DNA of 34,669 bases from Rhizobiaceae bacterium (GTDB taxonomy: Bacteria; Pseudomonadota; Alphaproteobacteria; Rhizobiales; Rhizobiaceae): the NCBI GenBank assembly GCA_029212415.1, contig JARGOF010000054.1, positions 1-34,669 on the forward strand. Direction: 5' to 3'. Each line of letters begins with the position of its first letter. Within the stretch, counting starts at the first letter, position 1. The notes beneath the pieces were generated by a model, which saw only the letters and a list, made by a program, of their open reading frames with translations, was not told where the DNA came from and ran no database searches. The translations under genes were made by a program, and so were the position numbers. Below, in pieces: positions 8,816 to 16,759 of this stretch.

Positions 8816-9352
8816 TCAGGCCGCTTTTCGCCGATAGATGACAAAACGGGTTGCAACATCGTCGTTTGCACCGGCCGCATGGGTGCTCTCCTCTTCGATC
8901 ACCCAAATATTTTCGTCAATCTGTGGAAAATACGTGTCACCATCGGGCTCGCATTCGACGCGGGTCAAATAGACGCGATCCGCAACGGGCAGCGCCTGAC
9001 GATAGATCTCGCCGCCGCCGATCACGCATATCTCATTGACGTCAAACGTCAAAGCATGGTTTCGGCCAAGCGACAGTGCAGCTTCGATACTGCCAACGGC
9101 CTCCACATCGGGAGCCGAAAAATTGGCGTCGCGGGTGATCACGATATTCTTGCGCCCGGGCAAGGCCTTGCCGATGGACTGGAAAGTCTTGCGACCCATG
9201 ATGATGGGCTTTCCCATGGTGAGTGCCTTGAAGCGCTTCAAATCCGTCGACAAGCGCCATGGCATTGCCCCATCGGAGCCGATAACACCATTGCGTGCCG
9301 CAGCAACAACCAGCACGATCAGCGGATCACCCGATGATGCAAGGCGGGTCAT
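8816..9352 (-). CDS. folA: Dihydrofolate reductase
   Basis: DHFR reduces dihydrofolate to tetrahydrofolate with NADPH, regenerating the cofactor consumed by thymidylate synthase. The 178-residue protein shows [20 protein letters not shown], the active-site acid Asp37 (STDLKRF), the NADPH-binding [10 protein letters not shown] followed by [12 protein letters not shown], and [14 protein letters not shown]. The frame is open to 9418, but the ATG at 9350-9352 fits the family start and overlaps the thyA stop as ATGA, the classic coupled thyA-folA arrangement. The product acts directly downstream of ThyA chemistry. Confidence 0.96.
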   Translation of the reverse strand: MTRLASSGDPLIVLVVAAARNGVIGSDGAMPWRLSTDLKRFKALTMGKPIIMGRKTFQSIGKALPGRKNIVITRDANFSAPDVEAVGSIEAALSLGRNHALTFDVNEICVIGGGEIYRQALPVADRVYLTRVECEPDGDTYFPQIDENIWVIEEESTHAAGANDDVATRFVIYRRKAA

Positions 9353-10143
9353 ACGGCGACCTTTGCCGCAATGTGCGGATGGGGATCGTAGTTTTCCAGA
9401 GTGAAGTCTTCCAGACAAAAGGCAAAAATATCCTCGACATCCGGATTGATGTGCATTTGGGGCAGCGGGCGCAACGCGCGCTGCAACTGCAGTTCTGCCT
9501 GTTCCCTATGATTGGAATAAAGATGCGCATCCCCCAGCGTATGAATGAATTCACCGGGCTTGAGACCGGTCACCTGCGCCATCATCATCGTCAGCAGGGC
9601 ATAGGATGCGATATTGAAGGGCACGCCAAGGAAGATATCGGCAGAGCGTTGATAGAGTTGGCAGGACAACCGTCCATCAGCCACATAGAATTGAAACAGG
9701 CAATGACATGGCGGCAGCGCCATTTCATCAACCAGGGCGGGGTTCCAGGCGGACACGATCAGCCGGCGTGACGTCGGATTTGTCCTGATCGCATGCATCA
9801 CGTCACTGATCTGGTCCACGGATTGTCCATCCGGACCGGGCCAGGATCGCCATTGATATCCATAGACAGGACCAAGATCACCCTTTTCGTCCGCCCAATC
9901 ATCCCAGATGGAGACACCATTTTCCTTCAACCAGGCAATATTGGTGTCGCCCTTCAAAAACCAGAGCAATTCGATGATGATGGAACGCAGATGCAGCTTC
10001 TTGGTCGTTAGAACCGGAAATCCGTCGCCCAGATCAAAGCGCATCTGGTGGCCGAAAACGGACCGCGTTCCGGTACCGGTGCGATCGTCGCGGTCGGTGC
10101 CGGTTTCAAGAACAAGCCTGAGAAGATCATGGTATTGTCGCAT
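9349..10143 (-). CDS. thyA: Thymidylate synthase
   Basis: ThyA methylates dUMP to dTMP using methylene-tetrahydrofolate, which becomes dihydrofolate. The length of 264 residues equals that of the best-known bacterial enzyme. The catalytic Cys146 lies in [12 protein letters not shown], followed by [20 protein letters not shown] with the phosphate and substrate-binding residues. [13 protein letters not shown] near residues 19-31 carries the dUMP phosphate-binding Arg. The ATG has GGAG 7 bases upstream. It heads the leftward thyA-folA pair and overlaps folA by four bases. Confidence 0.97.
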   Translation of the reverse strand: MRQYHDLLRLVLETGTDRDDRTGTGTRSVFGHQMRFDLGDGFPVLTTKKLHLRSIIIELLWFLKGDTNIAWLKENGVSIWDDWADEKGDLGPVYGYQWRSWPGPDGQSVDQISDVMHAIRTNPTSRRLIVSAWNPALVDEMALPPCHCLFQFYVADGRLSCQLYQRSADIFLGVPFNIASYALLTMMMAQVTGLKPGEFIHTLGDAHLYSNHREQAELQLQRALRPLPQMHINPDVEDIFAFCLEDFTLENYDPHPHIAAKVAV

Positions 10144-10178
10144 GCTGTGCTCCGGTGCGATTCGTATCGGCGGATACT

Positions 10179-10220
10179 AAAGCGCTTCCGGAAAAGTGGG
10201 AACTGGTTTTCCGATAAGAC
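10179..10220. repeat. Small intergenic repeat, copy 1
   Basis: This stretch holds GCGCTTCCGGAAAAGTGGGA followed by ACTGGTTTTCCGATAAGAC. A second, diverged copy lies 12 bases further on. The unit contains a short dyad (GGAAAA against TTTTCC), so transcripts can fold. Such units are common between genes in Rhizobiales genomes, from general knowledge. It lies just upstream of thyA and may carry its leader. Confidence 0.6.
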
Positions 10221-10231
10221 AGCGCGCCAAT

Positions 10232-10270
10232 AAATGCGCTTCCTGAAAAGTCGGAACCGGTTTTCCGACC
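10232..10270. repeat. Small intergenic repeat, copy 2
   Basis: This is a direct copy of the unit at 10179-10220, in the same orientation, with GCGCTTCCTGAAAAGTCGGA followed by ACCGGTTTTCCGACC. About 80% of positions match the first copy by eye. The dyad is kept (TCGGAA against TTCCGA). Confidence 0.6.
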
Positions 10271-10430
10271 GAACGCCTCAAGTCAACGTTTCCCTTGCAT
10301 CACATACCTGGACACAAGCCAATGCCCCGTCGATACGACGAGGCAATCTTTCAGGGCGATCCAATGCGCCCGGATCAAAAAACATACGGTCTCGGAAACA
10401 GCACAAGGGCCGTCACTGATCGTCGAATGG

Positions 10431-10739
10431 TCAGAGATCTGCGAGTTTTCCGAGTTCTTTGGCACAAAGATAATAAAAGGTTACCCGGTTCTTTGCGCGG
10501 TCACCGCTCATCGCTTCGCAGGTATTGGCAACGGCCTCATCAGCGGCATCACCGCTTACGCCCAGTTTCTTGCCGCACCAGCTTGCCTTCACCCGGTCCA
10601 GTTCTTTTGGATCGGAACAGGAAACAAGAGATGAATCGCGATTTCGCAAAGCAATTCCCAGATGTCTCACAATTTTCTTGACTATCGCTTCATCGGCTCC
10701 GGCATCATATCGCTGCACATCGGCCAGATAATCACTCAT
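10431..10739 (-). CDS. DUF2853 family protein
   Basis: A 102-residue soluble protein of the DUF2853 family, of unknown function. Typical features are the start MSDYLADVQRYDAGADE, then IVKKIVRHLGIALRNRDSSL, and the end RVTFYYLCAKELGKL. It is mainly helical, with no signal peptide or membrane segment, and has Cys at about residues 41, 55, 74 and 92. The ATG has GAGGA about 7 bases upstream. It stands alone, on the same strand as thyA, with a repeat-bearing gap of nearly 290 bases between them, so co-transcription is uncertain. Confidence 0.85.
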   Translation of the reverse strand: MSDYLADVQRYDAGADEAIVKKIVRHLGIALRNRDSSLVSCSDPKELDRVKASWCGKKLGVSGDAADEAVANTCEAMSGDRAKNRVTFYYLCAKELGKLADL

Positions 10740-11028
10740 GGGGGCATATCCTCTGTTTTTTCAAGCGTCCGGGCAGTTTGAACGACACTGCACAGGAGTC
10801 AATCCCTTGTCGGTCGCAGTTCTCACAATCAACATTGCCAATACTGCTTTCGACAAGTATTCCACAGTGCAACGCATGCCCGGTCAGCGGATTACATCCT
10901 TTATTCAGTACGTTGGGAATAATGAAAACATGGCGGCACAGGCTTCAGCAGAGTCGCCCCGTCCAGCGATGAGACGGCCATAGGAAAAAATGGGCAAAAA
11001 ACTCTACAACAGAATTTCATTCAGCCTC
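10740..11028. other. Intergenic stretch between the DUF2853 gene and ssrA
   Basis: No gene can be supported here. An 81-codon open frame (10738-10983, +) has no recognisable family and opens in the reverse complement of the DUF2853 ribosome site. The region should contain the leftward promoter of the DUF2853 gene. I see no strong hairpin or repeat in it. Confidence 0.5.
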
Positions 11029-11057
11029 TTTCAAATCAATGGCCAAAGCCCTATATC
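11029..11057 (+). promoter_or_regulatory. Probable ssrA promoter
   Basis: TTTCAA (11029-11034) and TATATC (11052-11057) are separated by 17 bases and lie just before the first foldable part of the tmRNA precursor (hairpin GCTGC-TTAG-GCAGC at 11064-11077). This would place the transcript start near 11064. The -35 match is modest. Confidence 0.45.
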
Positions 11058-11060
11058 AAT

Positions 11061-11402
11061 ATTGCTGCTTAGGCAGCTATGGCGATAAACGGAAGATGCA
11101 ATAAACCATTCGGACCCGGGGGCGGTACCCGGCGCCTCCACCAAAAACGGTTGGAGTTTCAATATCAGGTTTTGAAAGAAGAACCGGTTTTGATGGGGGC
11201 GAAACAGGATCGACGAGGGTGTAAAGATCAACTTTTTGCTCGGCATGGTACCGCCGTTATCGGGCCGTACAGTAGTTGCAAATGACAACTATGCGGAGGC
11301 ACGTCTCGCTGCTTAAGGCAGTGTGACCGCTTCAAATTAAGTCCCGACCGGTCGCACGGTCAGGCGGGGTTCGGAGGCACCTGGCAACAGAAGCCTCCAC
11401 TT
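11061..11402 (+). ncRNA. ssrA: tmRNA, circularly permuted two-piece form
   Basis: tmRNA with SmpB rescues stalled ribosomes and adds a degradation tag. The gene is permuted as in alphaproteobacteria: the acceptor piece comes first, with a T-arm helix CCGGG/CCCGG and CGCCTCC-A-CCA ending at 11143. About 51 bases (11144-11194) are then removed, and the coding piece starts GGGGGCGAAACAGGATCGAC at 11195. GGGGGCG (11195-11201) pairs with CGCCTCC (11133-11139), with a G-U pair at the third position, the alanine identity signal. The tag frame 11278-11316 reads ANDNYAEARLAA and stops with TAA. A hairpin GGAGGC/GCCTCC (11373-11398) lies near the 3' end. Outer ends are approximate. sspB follows about 95 bases on. 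Confidence 0.95.
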
Positions 11403-11495
11403 TCCATTTATATTGACCGATATTTTTGTTTAGATTGTTGAACGTTAAACCCAGGATGTGTATCACGGTATCACAACAACAGGCGGACAGCGGCA

Positions 11496-12086
11496 GTGCA
11501 GGACCACATCAGATACGATATTCTCGCTCAGGATGCCTTGCGAGGCGTCATTCGCAAAGTGCTGTCGGAAGTTGCTGCCACGGGCTCCCTGCCCGGTGAG
11601 CACCACTTTTTCATCACCTTTCTGACAAACGCGCCCGGCGTTCGCATTTCCGCCCAGCTCCGGGAGAAATATGCAGAACAGATGACGATTGTTGTCCAGC
11701 ATCAATTCTGGGACATGAAAGTCACGGAAAGCTATTTTGAAATCACCCTGTCATTCTCCGACAAGGCTGAAAAACTGCATGTCCCCTTTGCCGCTATTCG
11801 CGGTTTTTATGACCCATCCGTCAATTTCGAGCTCGAATTTGACGCAGCGATTGCCGACAATGAAGATGTGGCGCCCGCCGAGATTGCAGAAATCGTTCCA
11901 GAGGATGCGACGACCGGTGAGACAAACAGCAACACGGCTGCCGGGAAAACCAGGTCGACACCAAAGATCAGAAAAGCTGATGAGCCCGATGCGACCGAGC
12001 AGGACGTAGCGACCAGCGATACGGATGAGGATGACAAGTCCGGTGCCCAGGTTGTCTCGCTGGATGCCTTTCGGAAGAAAAGCTGA
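11496..12086 (+). CDS. sspB: SspB, adaptor delivering ssrA-tagged proteins to ClpXP
   Basis: SspB binds the ssrA tag and tethers tagged proteins to the ClpX unfoldase. The 196-residue protein has an SspB-fold domain in about residues 1-110 (HIRYDILAQDALRGVIRKVL, FFITFLTNAPGVRISAQL, MTIVVQHQFWDMKV), an acidic and Thr-rich flexible linker (about 115-180), and a conserved end QVVSLDAFRKKS that is the likely ClpX-binding tail. It starts with GTG at 11496 with only a weak ribosome site. No better start is in frame before the conserved HIRYDIL. It directly follows the tmRNA gene, whose tag it reads, and the next start codon abuts its stop. Confidence 0.94.
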   Translation: MQDHIRYDILAQDALRGVIRKVLSEVAATGSLPGEHHFFITFLTNAPGVRISAQLREKYAEQMTIVVQHQFWDMKVTESYFEITLSFSDKAEKLHVPFAAIRGFYDPSVNFELEFDAAIADNEDVAPAEIAEIVPEDATTGETNSNTAAGKTRSTPKIRKADEPDATEQDVATSDTDEDDKSGAQVVSLDAFRKKS

Positions 12087-12311
12087 ATGTGTGCCGAACC
12101 GGTCAATTTGCGCCAGTTCCGCAAACGCGCTGTTCGGCAGGAAAAGGACAAGTTGGCACAGGCGAACCGCATTGCCTATGGTCGCACCAAGGCAGAAAAA
12201 TCGCTGACTGACGCCCTCAATCTGAAAGACGCAAAAGCCCATGAGCAGCAGCGTCTGGACAATGGCGAGCCTGACCATAAAAGCGACCCGGCGTCACGCA
12301 CTCCAAAATGA
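12087..12311 (+). CDS. DUF4169 family small protein
   Basis: A 74-residue, strongly charged and mostly helical protein of the DUF4169 family. The typical start is VNLRQFRKRAVRQEKDKLAQ, then NRIAYGRTKAEKSL and a polar tail. There is no signal peptide or membrane segment, and the function is unknown. The ATG begins directly after the sspB stop codon and its own stop overlaps the next gene by four bases (ATGA), so the three genes form one translationally coupled unit. Confidence 0.85.
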   Translation: MCAEPVNLRQFRKRAVRQEKDKLAQANRIAYGRTKAEKSLTDALNLKDAKAHEQQRLDNGEPDHKSDPASRTPK

Positions 12312-12517
12312 TCTCCAAACATTCCATCACGATTCGCGGTCACCGAACCAGCTTTTCGCTGGAGGACGCCTTTTGGCAGGAATTGCGCACCATCGCACAG
12401 GCACAGCAAAAACCGCTGGCTTCACTTGTCACTGAAATCGATGAACACCGCGACCCCGACGACAATCTGTCGTCTGCGGTCCGTCTCTATATTTTGCGCT
12501 GGCTGAAAAGCAGGTAG
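12308..12517 (+). CDS. Ribbon-helix-helix domain protein
   Basis: A 69-residue protein made almost wholly of one ribbon-helix-helix fold: a beta strand (KHSITIRGHRTSFSLE), helix 1 (DAFWQELRTIAQAQQ), a turn, and helix 2 (PLASLVTEIDEHR), then SSAVRLYILRWLKSR. This family is common next to sspB and DUF4169 genes in rhizobia. Ribbon-helix-helix proteins usually bind DNA as dimers through the strand, but no target is visible here. There is no toxin gene beside it, so an antitoxin role is unlikely. It overlaps the previous gene by four bases. Confidence 0.85.
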   Translation: MISKHSITIRGHRTSFSLEDAFWQELRTIAQAQQKPLASLVTEIDEHRDPDDNLSSAVRLYILRWLKSR

Positions 12518-12619
12518 CGCCTTCAAAAGGTGACCATTCAAGACGACCAGGCCGAATGAGAGCGGCTTACAAAGACAAGGGCACACAGCCCATGTATTTG
12601 CTGGAACGCCAGACAAGCT

Positions 12620-15600
12620 TCAATTGTTCAAAGCATCGAAATTGATCGTCGGCAATGTATCGCCGGTTTGTGTGCCGCGCTCCTTTGGAAGCGGCAATCT
12701 GATGACGCTGCCGTTGGAACCTGTATTGCCATTGGGTGCGATTGGCGGGGTTGCATTCGGTTGTTCCACCTGATCTTGCTCGCCTGCCCTGCTTACAGCC
12801 TCCTCGAGCTGGCGTAGAAAATCATCTTCATCACCCGGCCTGCGCGGCCTCTGGCGGACAAGTGAGTTGGCATAGGCCTGTGCAGCGCGCTGCTGGTCCG
12901 CAATCAGGCGTTTCATTCTATTTTCTTCTCTGGCTTTTCGTTCGGCTTCCCGAGCCTCTAGAGCTGCTTCTTCAGCAGCCAGTCTTGCGGCCCGTTGCGC
13001 CTCTGCGCGGGCAGCCATTTCCTGCTGAAGACGCAGTTTTTCATAGGCGGCCCGCTCTTCTTCCCGACGTTTTCGTTCCGCCGCGGCCTCGCGGCGGGTG
13101 CGATCCTGCTGGACCGCCAGTGAAGCCTCACGGCGCATACGCTGATTTTCAAGCACGATGGCCTGCAGGATCTCGACACGCCGCCGCTCCCTTTCATAGG
13201 CCCTCATGGACAGGTAGTTGTTCAATTCCGTCACATCCAGCGTGCGCGCCGGATCGGCAATCGGCCCCACAAATATCAACCCGAGCGCAGGAGCCGACCC
13301 GCTCAAAGCATCTTCCTCCGCATCAAACTCGAGGTCAAAACGTGCATTGACGGCTTCATCCACCAGATCGATACGCACGCCTCCGCGAACCGAGGCACCA
13401 GCATCTTCAAGCACAATATTGGGCATGCGGATGGTTCCGGCCGCCATGGTGAAGGGTACGGTCAGCGCATCGGCATAAAAACTGCCATTTGACAAAATGC
13501 GTGCCGTCATTTCCGATACGCTGTCATTATTCAGAGCAAAGCTTTCATCATCTGAGGCGCTCAGTATTTGTGGCAGGGATTCATTCTCCAGCCCTTCGAT
13601 CTCCAATCCCCTGGTTTCCAGAATGCCCGACCCGGTCAGCGAAGCGATGATTGCGCGCATGGATTTTCCGGCACCCTCGAATGAGGCGGAAAGATCAAGA
13701 TCGCCTGCAGCAATGGCAAAGCCATCCCGCTTCCAGACCATGGTTTGCAGGTCGGCATCCTTGAGCTGGAGTTGCCCCGACCAAAGCGCCGTTGCATCAC
13801 GGTTTGCCAGTGCAATATGCCCCGCAAGATCACCGCCGAACCATTCTGCCACAAGGTTTCGCCATTGCAGTTCATTGTCTTTCAGGACCAGTTTGCCGGA
13901 CAGGTTTCGTGCATCCGGAGCGACATGGAACCGCGCGCTGCTGGCTTTGACATCGACATCCAGTTCCAGACCGCCCTGCAGCGGCTGCAAAAACTCCACC
14001 TCACTCCAGCCCGTTTGCGATGACAGCACTGTGCCGGCCCCCAGCATTGCTTCACCCAGCCACGCCATATCGACCTGGGAAACGTCGATGGAGCCACTGA
14101 TCGCGGCAATATCGGAACCGCGCGCCAGAGAAAGGTCTCCCGAGAACGTAACATCACCCGCATAACCGCTCATGCCGCTCAATGTGTAGTGTTCGGCATC
14201 GGTTGATATGTCAGCTTCGAATTTCGCCGGAAGCCCGAACCCGAGATCGATGAGATTGATGCCGTTCATCGACAAATAGGGTGAAAGGTCCTGAGACTCC
14301 AGATCCAGCTTGAAATGTCCCTGCAGTGCCCGGTTTTCATCCTGACGACCGGAGCCACGTGCGGAAAACTCTGTATCCGGCGCTTTGTAGACGATCGAAA
14401 ATCCGACGTCTTCGGCCGGAATGCCTTCAATATTGACGTCAAGCTTAGCCGGTCCGCTCAGGTCAACCGGCAGGCTTTTGATACCCATCTGTTCGAGCAG
14501 GTCGCCGGGTGAATTGTTGGTGACATCACCTTTCAGAGATATCGTGGACGTATCGAGCGGCGCAAGCGCATCGGGTCGTTCCAAAGTCAGCGAAAATCGA
14601 CTGCCGCCGGTTCGTCCCTTGACTGTTGCGTTCAGTTTTGTCTGGCCTTGCTTGCCGGGCGAAAACCGTGATTTGATGTCCATATTCGTTTCATCAAACA
14701 GGACGGCATTGTCACGCAATTGGTTGAGCAAAGGATGATCACCAGCCAATTCTGACAAAAGCGCCAGCGCCGGACCGCTGCGTTCACTCATGACCGTGAT
14801 GTCGACATCGCCGCGAGGCCCGTCAAAGATGCTTTCAAGATGGCCCACACTGGTAATCGACGCACCGCTCAGGTCGTTTACCGTGAACTGATCAATATCC
14901 AGCGTTCCCCCCTTGAGCCGCACATTCAGTTTCGCATCCCGCGCTGTGACACCCAAACCCGAGAACCGCCCGGCACTCAGGCGCGCATCCACATCATGCC
15001 CGGCCAGCCTGTTTGCCTGTCCGTCACCGATCACCAGACCGACAAATGCTTTCAACGCATCCGCATCAACCTCCGCGCCCTCAAGTTCAACAAACAATGA
15101 CGGCCTGCCCTGAATAGGCACGCTGCGTTCCAGACGGCCTTTCAAAAAGGCCGTACCCACGGCAATTTCAAGCGCATCAAACCGTTGCAGCCGGGTCGAA
15201 AGGTCAACCTGGGCCGACATGCCGGCCGCTTCCAGCCTGCGAATGGCCGGATCAACGCTGCTGGTCAGCCAGGAGGCGAATCCCGAGGGCTGCCTGGAGG
15301 CAACCGTCACCGTTCCTGAAAAACCGAATTCGGCACCCACACCCAGAAGGCCCTGTGCCTCAAACAGGGTTCGGCCGGGAAGTTTGGCTTCCAGTCGCTT
15401 GATCTCCCATGCCGGGCCCTTCGGCTGCGCATCAATCACCACATCGCGCACCGTCGTATCCCCGGTAACAATTGCCGGCAGCCCAATGGCCACCTTTCCG
15501 GGCATTTGCGGTACCGGCAGCGCCGAAAGCAACCTGCGGATCGAAGCCAGGCGTTGTTCCAGCGACTGATATCTGCCATCTACCTGCGCGCCGTCTTCAT

Positions 15601-16573
15601 CCGAATCCATGCGGCTCATGTTCAGCTGCTGGCCGTCTGCAATCAGCAGAAATTCCGGGTTCCGGCCCGTATCAAAGGTCGCTTCACCGGAGATAATATA
15701 CGGGTCATTCGCCGAGCCGGTTTCAAGCCGGTAGTCGTCAATCCGCAACCGCTCATTATCAACTTCAAACACCCCCTGGGCTTTAACGTAGGTTGCCGGT
15801 TTGCGTCGGCTGCCCTTGATGACAGTTCCGCTTTTGGGTGGAGAGGGGTTGAGCGCCTGTACGGTAAAATTGCCCTTGTATTGGGGTTTCAGTTTTTCGA
15901 TGCGGGCATCCCCATCCATTTCGATGGAAAATGGCAGTGAGTCGGGCTGAAGGCGCGCTCTCAGACGAATGCTGCCATCGTCATGCGGCGCACCGGCAGT
16001 GATCGAAAAACCGCCCTTGTGGTCATTCAGGTCAGCCGTTCCCTCCATATGCCAGGGTCCCATAATGGACTTGGCTGACATATTCATATCAAGAGACCTC
16101 AAAAGGTGCTCGCGGCCATTTTGATCATCGACAATCAACACCTGACCGTCTGTAACCGTGATGTTTTCAAGAACCAGCGGCGTTTCGCTCAAGACCTTGT
16201 CGTTTCTCAACGCCCAATCGAGCGCGCCATCCGTTGAGAGGCGAACTGTGACCGTCGGTTTTTCGATGCGCATGTCGAAAATCAGAATTTCGCCACTGAG
16301 AAAGGGCGCAAGTTCCGCATCCATTGAAAACCGTTCAATGGCCATCATGGGTTCGCCATGGCGCCCCTCACCGACCACCACGTCTTCGAATGTCACGGAA
16401 GGGAAAGGCAGCAATCGCGCGTCTGCGCGCCCCAGAACACTGACCTTCTGCCCGAGTATTCGGCCCGCTTCCCGTTCGAAATCATGTCGATAACTCGACC
16501 AGTCGACAAAATACGGCCCGATCAGTGCGGCAAAAAGCACCAATACCAGCAGCCCACCAAAAAAAACGAACAA
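12620..16573 (-). CDS. AsmA-family large envelope protein
   Basis: A protein of about 1317 residues with one N-terminal membrane helix (about 2-20) and the family signature PYFVDWSSYRHDFEREAGRILGQKV, most of it periplasmic. AsmA-like proteins are long beta-rich bridges thought to move phospholipids or help outer-membrane assembly. Residues 20-1120 are repeated beta-strand AsmA/AsmA_2 sequence. Residues 1123-1235 are a highly charged Arg/Glu/Ala coiled coil (ERERRRVEILQ onward), then a Pro/Asn/Gly-rich tail. No ATG fits: the listed start is TTG at 16573. A CTG at 16580-16582 has AAGAGG 8 bases upstream and gives the N-terminus (M)VRLFVFFGG, which looks more like the family. It stands alone, convergent with the sspB cluster. 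Confidence 0.9.
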   Translation of the reverse strand: MFVFFGGLLVLVLFAALIGPYFVDWSSYRHDFEREAGRILGQKVSVLGRADARLLPFPSVTFEDVVVGEGRHGEPMMAIERFSMDAELAPFLSGEILIFDMRIEKPTVTVRLSTDGALDWALRNDKVLSETPLVLENITVTDGQVLIVDDQNGREHLLRSLDMNMSAKSIMGPWHMEGTADLNDHKGGFSITAGAPHDDGSIRLRARLQPDSLPFSIEMDGDARIEKLKPQYKGNFTVQALNPSPPKSGTVIKGSRRKPATYVKAQGVFEVDNERLRIDDYRLETGSANDPYIISGEATFDTGRNPEFLLIADGQQLNMSRMDSDEDGAQVDGRYQSLEQRLASIRRLLSALPVPQMPGKVAIGLPAIVTGDTTVRDVVIDAQPKGPAWEIKRLEAKLPGRTLFEAQGLLGVGAEFGFSGTVTVASRQPSGFASWLTSSVDPAIRRLEAAGMSAQVDLSTRLQRFDALEIAVGTAFLKGRLERSVPIQGRPSLFVELEGAEVDADALKAFVGLVIGDGQANRLAGHDVDARLSAGRFSGLGVTARDAKLNVRLKGGTLDIDQFTVNDLSGASITSVGHLESIFDGPRGDVDITVMSERSGPALALLSELAGDHPLLNQLRDNAVLFDETNMDIKSRFSPGKQGQTKLNATVKGRTGGSRFSLTLERPDALAPLDTSTISLKGDVTNNSPGDLLEQMGIKSLPVDLSGPAKLDVNIEGIPAEDVGFSIVYKAPDTEFSARGSGRQDENRALQGHFKLDLESQDLSPYLSMNGINLIDLGFGLPAKFEADISTDAEHYTLSGMSGYAGDVTFSGDLSLARGSDIAAISGSIDVSQVDMAWLGEAMLGAGTVLSSQTGWSEVEFLQPLQGGLELDVDVKASSARFHVAPDARNLSGKLVLKDNELQWRNLVAEWFGGDLAGHIALANRDATALWSGQLQLKDADLQTMVWKRDGFAIAAGDLDLSASFEGAGKSMRAIIASLTGSGILETRGLEIEGLENESLPQILSASDDESFALNNDSVSEMTARILSNGSFYADALTVPFTMAAGTIRMPNIVLEDAGASVRGGVRIDLVDEAVNARFDLEFDAEEDALSGSAPALGLIFVGPIADPARTLDVTELNNYLSMRAYERERRRVEILQAIVLENQRMRREASLAVQQDRTRREAAAERKRREEERAAYEKLRLQQEMAARAEAQRAARLAAEEAALEAREAERKAREENRMKRLIADQQRAAQAYANSLVRQRPRRPGDEDDFLRQLEEAVSRAGEQDQVEQPNATPPIAPNGNTGSNGSVIRLPLPKERGTQTGDTLPTINFDALNN

Positions 16574-16759
16574 CCGAACCAGGGTTCAAACCTCTTAAAT
16601 ACACATGACCTTTTAACGTTGCACAGCATCCCCGGAATGGCCGATGGCACCCCCCGGGCTGATGCAACAATATGTACACTATACAGCTATTGAGGCATCG
16701 TCATGACAAATCCCCGCGAGCAGGGCAATTGGTAGCATATTGGCAAGACACCTCAGGTC

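Noticed and set aside
10738-10983. 81-codon open frame between the DUF2853 gene and ssrA
   Set aside because: It has no recognisable family and no ribosome site, and it begins in the antisense of the DUF2853 leader; probably chance.
12308-12517. Ribbon-helix-helix protein as an antitoxin
   Set aside because: There is no toxin gene beside it. The neighbours are DUF4169 and sspB, a usual housekeeping arrangement.
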